Part shown: in pieces, positions 40,679-47,492 of the stretch
Layout: every line of letters starts with the position of its first letter
How positions within the stretch are numbered: the stretch's first letter is position 1
Program-made: the position numbers and the translations under genes
Notes under the pieces: model-generated
The model's input: the letters and a program-made list of their open reading frames with translations, nothing else
Databases searched by the model: none
Told to the model about the DNA's origin: nothing
Assembly (NCBI GenBank): GCA_022824145.1
Contig: JAJEAY010000220.1
Coordinates: 1-47,492, forward strand
Length of the DNA stretch: 47,492 nt
Origin: Rhodobacter sp.
GTDB taxonomy: Bacteria > Pseudomonadota > Alphaproteobacteria > Rhodobacterales > Rhodobacteraceae
Reading direction: 5' to 3'

Positions 40679-43600
40679 ATGCATCTCCTAGCCGCAACAC
40701 CTGGCGCAATTGATGACGGAGCGGAGCCGGTCGATCTCGGCCAGACTCCGGCCGAAGTCGTCTTCCTGTCGGCAGCCGACACTGAATTGGCCGCACTCAG
40801 CGTTGCCCGGACGGAATTGGATGCACCACCTTCACTCCGGCTCGCGTCACTGAATCACTTGAGCCACCCGATGTCGGTGGACCTTCATATTGAGAATTGC
40901 GCCGCTAGGTCCAAGCTGGTTATAGCCCGCGTGCTCGGAGGCCTCGGTTACTGGAGGTATGGTGCCGAACAGTACGCCTCCCGGCTTTCAGAAGCGGGAA
41001 TACCCTTTGTGCTGCTCCCGGGCGACGACCGGCCGGATCCCGAACTGCGTGCCCTCTGTACTGTTGCGGACGAGGACTGTGATGCCCTTTGGTCATACTT
41101 GGTGGAAGGTGGCCCCGAAAACATCACGAATTTCCTGAGATACGCGCGCTGGATGGTGTCCGCTCCGCAGGAACGGCGGGACGCCCGGCAACGACCGGTT
41201 CCATGCAGACCGATTCTTAGGGCAGGCCTGTATTGGCCGGGGGCGGGAGAGTCTGACCTGGACAGCGTGCGCCGCGCTTGGTCAAGCGGTGCTCCTGTGG
41301 TTCCTGTCATCTTCTACCGCGCGCTCGTGCAGGGCGCGGGACTCAATCCGATAAACCGCTTGGTCGGAAGCCTTCTGCGCCGTGGCCTCAACCCGCTCCC
41401 GGTATTTGTGGCCTCACTTAAGGATCCAGTCAGCGCCGCCACGCTTGAGCGCCTGTTTCAGGAGGTTCCGCCCTCGGTGATTCTGAATTGTACCAGCTTT
41501 GCGGTTGCATCGCTGGCAGGAGATGGATCTCAGGACAACCCGCTGCGTTCAATCGCCGCCAACAGATCACCGGTCCTTCAGGTGATGCTGTCTTCCGCAT
41601 CCGAAAGTGTCTGGGAAACCGGCCTTGCGGGCGCTTCAGCCCGAGACATTGCCATGAACGTGGCATTGCCGGAAGTGGATGGCCGCGTGTTTTCCCGCGC
41701 TGTCAGCTTCAAGGGCGAGGCATTTTTTGACGAAGCCACTGAATGCCCCATTGCAGCCTACCGTGCCCACGGCGACCGAATCGATTTCGTCACCCAGCTC
41801 GCCGGGAACTGGGCAAGGCTGAGAAGATGTCAGCCGGAAGAGCGGAAGATCGCCGTTGTTCTTGCAAACTATCCCAATCGGGATGGAAGGCTGGCCAATG
41901 GCGTTGGACTGGACACTCCTGCCGCTACTGTCGGCGTACTGAATGCGCTGGCCGAAAACGGATATGATGTCAGCGGCGCTCCGGCAGATTCCGACGCGCT
42001 GATGCGGAAAGTCATGGCCATGCCAACCAATTGGCTCGCCGACCGCATTGACCGTCACGGCGGCGAATCCCTTCCGATCGATGTTTACCGGCAGCACTAC
42101 TCAGATCTTCCATTGGAGGTGAAGGAAAGGATCGAATCACGCTGGGGCGACCCTGAGTCCGATCCGTTCTTCGAGGCAGTCGATTCTTCCAATACCGATC
42201 CGAACACAAGCGGTGCTTTCAGGCTCTCGATTCTGAAGTTCGGAAACATCGTCGTCGGAGTGCAGCCTGCTCGCGGCTACAACATCGATCCGACCGAAAC
42301 CTATCATTCCCCCGACCTGGTTCCTCCCCACAGCTATCTTGCATTCTATTTCTGGTTACGGTTGCATTGGGGTGCCCACGCTGTCGTGCATATGGGCAAG
42401 CACGGCAATCTGGAGTGGTTGCCGGGCAAGTCGCTCGCGCTTTCCCAATGCTGCCTGCCGGAAGCCGCTCTGGGGCCGATGCCCCACGTCTACCCTTTCA
42501 TCGTAAACGATCCCGGTGAAGGCACACAGGCGAAACGCCGTGCCCAGGCAGTGATCGTCGACCACCTCACCCCCCCGATGACCCGGGCCGAAACCTATGG
42601 ACCGCTTCGGGATCTCGAAGCGCTCGTGGACGAATATTTCGAGGCGGCTGGCGTTGATCCACGTCGTATCGGCTATCTTCGCCGCGAAATCCTGACGCTT
42701 ACGGCGGCGGCCGGTCTTGATGCCGATGCAGGTCTGGCGGGTGATGACGACGAGACGGACCTCGCCAAACTCGATGCATATCTTTGCGAGCTGAAAGAGG
42801 CACAGATCCGGGACGGTCTGCATATCTTCGGCGCATCGCCTGAGGGCGACGCCGCGCGGGATCTTCTGATCGCCCTTGCGCGCGTTCCCCGCGGAGACGG
42901 CAAAGGGAGGGACGCATCCCTGCTGCGTGCCATGGCTGAGGATCTTGGCCTGTCCATCGATCCGCTTGACTGCGAAATGTCCGCACCGGCCTTGGAAAAA
43001 CCCCAATGCCTTGCTGGCCTTTCCGCCGACCCATGGCGCAGCAACGGAGATACGGTGGAGCGCCTGGAACTTCTGGCCAAGAATCTCCTGCGGAAAGGCG
43101 GGCCGATGGATCCGCACCCTGGTGCGAAATCGAAAGCGGTCCTTGATGAGATAGAGGAGGTGTTCACCCCAGCCGTCGCCACTTGCGGGCCGTCTGAGAT
43201 GGAAGGGTTGCTTGAGGCTCTGTCCGGAAGGTTTGTGGAACCGGGTCCGTCCGGTGCCCCGACACGCGGTCGACCGGATGTCCTGCCGACCGGGCGGAAT
43301 TTCTACTCGGTTGACAGCCGCGCAGTTCCCACGCCCGCTGCTTGGTCGCTTGGCTGGAAGTCGGCAAGTCTGCTGATCGACAGGCACCTGCAGATCCATG
43401 GCGACTGGCCGCGGACGGTGCTGCTTACCGCTTGGGGAACCGCCAACATGCGAACTGGTGGCGACGACATCGCCCAATGCCTTGCTCTCATGGGCGTGCG
43501 TCCGACATGGGACCGGATGAGCCGCCGCGTAACGGGATTCGAAGTCATTCCAGCGGATGCGCTTGGCCGACCTCGCGTAGACGTTACCCTGAGGGTTTCG

Positions 43601-44467
43601 GGCTTTTTCCGCGACGCGTTTCCGCAGCAGATGGCGCTGGTTGACAGTGCCGCCCGCGCAGTGATGCAGATGGATGAGCCGGAAGACATCAACTCTGCGG
43701 CAGCTCGCACGAAAGCCGGTGAGTCCACGGCGCGTGTATTTGGCTCAAAGCCGGGCGCCTATGGAGCCGGACTTCAGGCATTGATCGACGAACGGCTATG
43801 GAACGATGCCAAGGATCTTGCCGACGCCTATCTGGAGTGGGGTGGATACGTATATGCTGCCGGTGAAGAGGGCCGCAAGGACCGCGAGGCATTTGAAGCC
43901 CGCCTCGGCCAGACGGAAGCGATCGTCCAGAACCAGGACAATCGGGAGCACGACCTTCTGGATTCGGATGACTATTACCAGTTTGAAGGAGGCGCTTCTG
44001 CGGCGATCAATGTCCTGCAGGGCCGTGACAGGCCAATCTATCACAACGATCATTCACGTCCGGAACGACCTGTGATCCGAACTCTTGATGACGAGATCGG
44101 GAGGGTAGTCCGTAGCCGCGTCGTCAATCCCAAGTGGATCGCCGGGGTCAAGCGCCATGGCTACAAGGGCGCGTTCGAAATCGCGGCAACGGTGGACTAC
44201 CTCTTCGCGTTCGCGGCGACGACGGGAGCTGTGCGGGGTCACCATTTCGATCTGGTGCACAGCGCGTTCCTGGAAGACGAGGAAACAAGGGAGTTCATTG
44301 AGAATCACAACCCATCTGCGCTCCGCGAAATCGCCGAAAGGCTTTCGGAAGCGATCGAAAGGGGGTTGTGGACCCCTCGTTCAAACTCGGCCCGTGCCCT
44401 GATCGACTGGCTGTGCGGCCTTGGCAGCCAGCGTGCCCGTGGGCTACCCGCCAACCAGCAACCTTGA
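40679..44467 (+). CDS. cobN: aerobic cobaltochelatase subunit CobN
   Basis: This 1262-residue large subunit of the late, ATP-dependent cobaltochelatase inserts cobalt into hydrogenobyrinic acid a,c-diamide, acting with CobS and CobT (not in this window). The catalytic-type motif is HMGKHGNLEWLPGKSLALS. Other blocks are VVLANYPNRDGRLANGVGLDTPAATVGVLNAL, TAWGTANMRTGGDDIAQCLALMGVRPTWD and QVTLRVSGFFRDAFP-like RVDVTLRVSGFFRDAFPQQMALVD. Length is normal for CobN; magnesium-chelatase BchH paralogues have different N-termini. A ribosome site is weak. It is 4.3 kb beyond the GNAT gene. The 3' end overlaps the convergent transglycosylase gene by 24 bases. Confidence 0.95.
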   Translation: MHLLAATPGAIDDGAEPVDLGQTPAEVVFLSAADTELAALSVARTELDAPPSLRLASLNHLSHPMSVDLHIENCAARSKLVIARVLGGLGYWRYGAEQYASRLSEAGIPFVLLPGDDRPDPELRALCTVADEDCDALWSYLVEGGPENITNFLRYARWMVSAPQERRDARQRPVPCRPILRAGLYWPGAGESDLDSVRRAWSSGAPVVPVIFYRALVQGAGLNPINRLVGSLLRRGLNPLPVFVASLKDPVSAATLERLFQEVPPSVILNCTSFAVASLAGDGSQDNPLRSIAANRSPVLQVMLSSASESVWETGLAGASARDIAMNVALPEVDGRVFSRAVSFKGEAFFDEATECPIAAYRAHGDRIDFVTQLAGNWARLRRCQPEERKIAVVLANYPNRDGRLANGVGLDTPAATVGVLNALAENGYDVSGAPADSDALMRKVMAMPTNWLADRIDRHGGESLPIDVYRQHYSDLPLEVKERIESRWGDPESDPFFEAVDSSNTDPNTSGAFRLSILKFGNIVVGVQPARGYNIDPTETYHSPDLVPPHSYLAFYFWLRLHWGAHAVVHMGKHGNLEWLPGKSLALSQCCLPEAALGPMPHVYPFIVNDPGEGTQAKRRAQAVIVDHLTPPMTRAETYGPLRDLEALVDEYFEAAGVDPRRIGYLRREILTLTAAAGLDADAGLAGDDDETDLAKLDAYLCELKEAQIRDGLHIFGASPEGDAARDLLIALARVPRGDGKGRDASLLRAMAEDLGLSIDPLDCEMSAPALEKPQCLAGLSADPWRSNGDTVERLELLAKNLLRKGGPMDPHPGAKSKAVLDEIEEVFTPAVATCGPSEMEGLLEALSGRFVEPGPSGAPTRGRPDVLPTGRNFYSVDSRAVPTPAAWSLGWKSASLLIDRHLQIHGDWPRTVLLTAWGTANMRTGGDDIAQCLALMGVRPTWDRMSRRVTGFEVIPADALGRPRVDVTLRVSGFFRDAFPQQMALVDSAARAVMQMDEPEDINSAAARTKAGESTARVFGSKPGAYGAGLQALIDERLWNDAKDLADAYLEWGGYVYAAGEEGRKDREAFEARLGQTEAIVQNQDNREHDLLDSDDYYQFEGGASAAINVLQGRDRPIYHNDHSRPERPVIRTLDDEIGRVVRSRVVNPKWIAGVKRHGYKGAFEIAATVDYLFAFAATTGAVRGHHFDLVHSAFLEDEETREFIENHNPSALREIAERLSEAIERGLWTPRSNSARALIDWLCGLGSQRARGLPANQQP

Positions 44468-46462
44468 CATATTTATGGGAACCGGACTGCCTTTCAGCCG
44501 CGCATCGTAAACGATCACGCTTTCGGCGACGCGCATTACGTAGTTGCGGGTTTCGCGATACGGAATGTGTTCGATCCAGTCGATGACATCCATCCGTTGG
44601 TCCCGAGGATCTCCGATCTCCCTGATCCAGCGGCGCGCGCGTCCCGGACCTGCATTATAGCTGGCGGCAACCAACGCGACGCCCGTTCCGAATTCCCCAA
44701 TCAGTTCTTCCAGATAGGCACTGCCAATCAAAATGTTGTAGGCTGGATCGGAAGTGAGCCTTTGTTTGCTGTAGGCAATCCCGACTCCGGCCGCCATTTC
44801 CCTTGCCGTCGATGGTATCACCTGCATCATTCCCCGAGCGTCGGCGCCGCTGATGCCGTCAGGATAGAACTCGCTTTCCTGCCTCGCGATCGCGAGGACA
44901 AGCTCGGCTGGAGCCCGCAGCCGCTCGGGCCGCAGGCTCGGAAGAGGGAAGAGGGCGTTATGTACTGTCACCCCTTGGCTGGCCGCCTGCTTGCCGACGC
45001 GTACGGCGATATAGGGATCGCGAAGTGATACCGCATAGCTGACCAGTGCATTCAGGTCATTTGGTCCCATGCTCTCCGCAAGGTGCCGGAGAAACCAGGA
45101 AGGCTCCCATCCATAATCGGCAAGGCGAAACAGCCGAGCAGCCTCAAGGACCGAGCTATTCAGAAAATCCCGGCCCCGCCACGGCACTCCGCTTGAGCGC
45201 TCAACCAGTTCGCCGTTCATCGGAACGCCAGTGATTTCCGCTGCCAGCAGACCGTAAAAGCTGGTTTGATGCATCCGCGCCGCTTCGAGAAAGGCCCGTC
45301 TGGCCGCTTCGGAGTTTCCAGCAGCCGCATGCGCCCGTCCTTCCCAGTAGCCTGCTTTCCCTAGGCTGATTGAGGTCTGCACCGCTCCCCGGAAGTTCCG
45401 GAAATGCTCCAGCGCTTTCTTCGGCCGATCTAGAAAGCGCAGCGCAAGATAGCCGGAGAGCCATTCCAGATCGGCATAGTCCGATCCGGAACTGAGATAG
45501 TGGCTGCTTGCCAGCTGGTAGGCGCGCTTCCAGTTTCGAGCCAGCATTTCCTCCCGTGCAAGGCGCCGTCTCCGGTCGGCCCAGGCCTCAGGTCGGCCAA
45601 GCGATGCTTTGCTCCTGCTGCTTTCCAGCATGATGGCGACAGCGGCGTCGTGCTGGTTCTGAGCGACATGCCATTCCATTCTGTCCCGTGCGAGCCCCGG
45701 GTTGTTGGCGGACTGGTTGGGAAGTGCCTTGACCAGACTGGCGGCGTCGGCCGCCCGGCTCTGAAGCCCCAGTCTGGCATTGGCCAGCTCGCGCTGCCTT
45801 GCCTTGACGCGAGGCAGCATACGTCGTGCCGACTTCATGTCTCTTGACCAGAGAGCATGGTCTATTCGTTCAGCATGGTGCGGCTTCACCGTTGCTGCAT
45901 GATTCTGGAGAATCGCCGCTTCTTCCGCACCGGTCATTTTAAGCGACTTCCAGGCCTGTATCAGTCCCGCCTGTGCTTTGCCGCGCTTTCCTGACCGGGC
46001 ATAGGCTTCGGAGAGCCGCAGCGCGCCATGGCCGGTCTGTGGCGGCTGCGGGCTGAAGTATCGGATCACGTCGCGGGCCGAGGCGCGCGCGGTAATGGAT
46101 GCCTCGCCCTTGCGGCGCAGCAGCTTCAGGCCGGGCCAGTCCGCATTGCGGTCAAGAAACCGCAGGTAATCCTGAAAGTCGGCGCCGCCCGCCCGCAGGC
46201 GCTGCCATTCAATGATCTCTGCGGCTGCTTCGCCAGCGTCTTCTGCAGCCCTGAATGCCTGCTCCCAGTTGCGGTTGCGCGATGCCAGAAGCGCCTGCCG
46301 CATCGCGGGTCCGGACCGCAGGCCGTCGGGCCGCGGCACGGGAATTCCGGACGATTCGACGGCCAGGACGGATCCAGCACTGTTCGATCCCGTCTGTGCA
46401 TAGGACGCTGAATGGGCCGCCAGCAGGCCCAACACCAGCAGACTCGAAAGAATGGCCCTCAC
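44444..46462 (-). CDS. slt: soluble lytic murein transglycosylase (Slt family)
   Basis: A 672-residue periplasmic enzyme that cleaves peptidoglycan glycan strands to 1,6-anhydro products. A signal peptide (MRAILSSLLVLGLLAAHSASYAQ) precedes a long helical superhelical region of about 470 residues. The C-terminal SLT domain has the catalytic glutamate in LAIARQESEFYPDGISGADARGMMQVIPSTAREMA, and the motif AASYNAGPGRARRWI. Length and plan resemble E. coli Slt70. It is divergent from dapA and convergent with cobN, with which it overlaps by 24 bases. Confidence 0.95.
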   Translation of the reverse strand: MRAILSSLLVLGLLAAHSASYAQTGSNSAGSVLAVESSGIPVPRPDGLRSGPAMRQALLASRNRNWEQAFRAAEDAGEAAAEIIEWQRLRAGGADFQDYLRFLDRNADWPGLKLLRRKGEASITARASARDVIRYFSPQPPQTGHGALRLSEAYARSGKRGKAQAGLIQAWKSLKMTGAEEAAILQNHAATVKPHHAERIDHALWSRDMKSARRMLPRVKARQRELANARLGLQSRAADAASLVKALPNQSANNPGLARDRMEWHVAQNQHDAAVAIMLESSRSKASLGRPEAWADRRRRLAREEMLARNWKRAYQLASSHYLSSGSDYADLEWLSGYLALRFLDRPKKALEHFRNFRGAVQTSISLGKAGYWEGRAHAAAGNSEAARRAFLEAARMHQTSFYGLLAAEITGVPMNGELVERSSGVPWRGRDFLNSSVLEAARLFRLADYGWEPSWFLRHLAESMGPNDLNALVSYAVSLRDPYIAVRVGKQAASQGVTVHNALFPLPSLRPERLRAPAELVLAIARQESEFYPDGISGADARGMMQVIPSTAREMAAGVGIAYSKQRLTSDPAYNILIGSAYLEELIGEFGTGVALVAASYNAGPGRARRWIREIGDPRDQRMDVIDWIEHIPYRETRNYVMRVAESVIVYDARLKGSPVPINMSRLLVGG

Positions 46463-46530
46463 GGTCTGTCACCTGTATTGCCTCACCTACGCAAGCTAAC
46501 GAGGTATTGGTGCGAACGGAATACATAATC

Positions 46531-46559
46531 TTGGCAATGCCTGTCATTCTGGATAGAGT
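46531..46559 (+). promoter_or_regulatory. predicted sigma70-type promoter of dapA
   Basis: TTGGCA (46531-46536), a 17-base spacer, and TAGAGT (46554-46559) precede the dapA ATG by about 58 bases, within the slt-dapA divergent gap. The spacing is ideal and the -35 close to consensus; the -10 is only fair. Confidence 0.35.
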
Positions 46560-46616
46560 GCGTCCATTCCTTGCCGGGCTGGGTGAGCGCGGCATCCGCA
46601 TGATTGGGAGCGCATA

Positions 46617-47492
46617 ATGATCAAAGGATCGCTGCCCGCTTTGGTGACGCCGTTCAGAAATGGTGAACTGGACATCGACTCTCTGCGGCATCTTGTTGAA
46701 TGGCATATTGACAGTGGAAGCGACGGCCTTGTGCCAGTCGGGACGACTGGGGAAAGTCCCACGCTGAGCCATGAGGAACATGACCTGGTTGTCCAAACCG
46801 TCGTGAAAGCCGTAGCAGGCCGGGTTCCAGTGGTGGCGGGTGCTGGAAGCAACAGTACGGCGGAGGCCGTTCGGCTTGCTCAGGCAGCGGAACAGGCTGG
46901 CGCTGACGCTGTCCTCGTTGTGACGCCATATTACAACAAGCCCACTCAATCCGGGCTGGTCGCACACTTCACCGCAGTGCATGACGCCTGCGGCCTGCCA
47001 ATCATCATCTACAACATTCCGCCGCGCTCGGTGATCGACATGGTTCCGGAGACAATGGGGCAGCTGGCGAAACTGCCGCGCATTGCCGGTGTCAAGGACG
47101 CCACAGGTGATCTGGCAAGGGTTTCGCTGCAGCGCATCGCATGCGGCAAGGACTTCATCCAGCTGTCTGGAGAGGATCCCACTGCGCATGGGTTCAACGC
47201 CCAGGGCGGGGTTGGATGTATTTCGGTGACAGCGAATGTCGCTCCGGCGCTCTGCGCCGAGCTGCAGGACGCCTGTTCCAATGGCGACTATGCCCGCGCA
47301 CTTGAACTGCAGGACCGTTTGATGCCGCTTCATGTGGCCATATTCACGGAACCGGGTATCTGCGGAGCGAAATATGGACTGTCGCTTCTCGGAAAATGCG
47401 AGGACACTGTTCGATCGCCGCTAACTGGGCTCACCGACAGAACTAAGGAACTGGTTCGCGGTGCGATGGTCAATGCGGGAATTCTGGGCTGA
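46617..47492 (+). CDS. dapA: 4-hydroxy-tetrahydrodipicolinate synthase
   Basis: A 291-residue (beta/alpha)8 aldolase that condenses pyruvate with aspartate semialdehyde in lysine and diaminopimelate synthesis. The Schiff-base lysine is in [11 protein letters not shown], the proton-relay residues are in [17 protein letters not shown] and [11 protein letters not shown] (Tyr), and [13 protein letters not shown] lies near the active site. The start ATG follows GGGAGCG. The stop codon is the last three bases of the window. It lies divergent from slt. Confidence 0.96.
   Translation: MIKGSLPALVTPFRNGELDIDSLRHLVEWHIDSGSDGLVPVGTTGESPTLSHEEHDLVVQTVVKAVAGRVPVVAGAGSNSTAEAVRLAQAAEQAGADAVLVVTPYYNKPTQSGLVAHFTAVHDACGLPIIIYNIPPRSVIDMVPETMGQLAKLPRIAGVKDATGDLARVSLQRIACGKDFIQLSGEDPTAHGFNAQGGVGCISVTANVAPALCAELQDACSNGDYARALELQDRLMPLHVAIFTEPGICGAKYGLSLLGKCEDTVRSPLTGLTDRTKELVRGAMVNAGILG

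Noticed and set aside
1-47492. tRNA, rRNA, CRISPR array, insertion sequence
   Set aside because: I saw no tRNA cloverleaf, no rRNA-like sequence, no regularly spaced repeats, and no transposase or terminal inverted repeats that I could support.

Overview
The window reads as chromosomal DNA of an alphaproteobacterium, most probably a Rhodobacterales (roseobacter-type) species. This rests on moderately high GC, the cobalamin gene content (a CbiG-CobJ fusion, CbiX and CobN together, CbtB/CbtA, a DUF1636 protein next to cobC and cobD), and an SMC protein whose N-terminus looks roseobacter-like. These family calls come from motif recognition, not from a database search.

Layout. 0-2.3 kb: a RecQ-like helicase fused to a phosphoribosyltransferase domain plus the start of a DprA-like protein, a probable defence pair. 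2.35-5.2 kb: housekeeping fmt and def, then a PatB/MalY C-S lyase. 5.6-12.4 kb: a leftward, tightly overlapping corrin-ring operon (DUF6732-like, cbiX, cobH, cobL, cobI, cbiG-cobJ, an 84-residue unknown, cobM) with a strongly structured leader that ends in a hairpin over the first Shine-Dalgarno. 12.7-16.15 kb: a glutathionyl-hydroquinone reductase, then rightward DUF1636-cobC-cobD.

16.5-27.9 kb: a catabolic island. It has two FAH-family hydrolases and a GntR/FCD repressor with two matching operators, a TauABC/NMT1-like ABC transporter, an Ldh2-type dehydrogenase, a class V glyoxylate aminotransferase, and a large YdiJ-like FAD/Fe-S 2-hydroxyacid dehydrogenase. It ends in the first 27 codons of a second GntR gene, cut off where an AAA ATPase/DUF4276 defence-like pair begins. 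The DUF4276 gene carries a frameshift in a CT-dinucleotide tract.

30-33.4 kb: smc. 33.7-36.4 kb: a textbook cobalamin riboswitch driving cbtB-cbtA-cobW-GNAT. 36.4-40.7 kb: an accessory stretch that separates cobW from cobN (a gamma-glutamylcyclotransferase-like gene, a poorly coding 1 kb stretch, and a cassette of an unknown protein, a PIN-domain protein and a 43-residue peptide). 40.7-47.5 kb: cobN, a soluble lytic transglycosylase, and dapA.

Taken together, the window supplies cobalt uptake (CbtAB), chelation or delivery (CbiX, CobN, CobW), most corrin-ring methylations and rearrangements, and the aminopropanol arm (CobC, CobD). cobA, cobG/cobZ, cobF, cobK, cobB, cobS/T, cobO and cobQ are not here. 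Three accessory insertions with defence or toxin character sit beside core genes.
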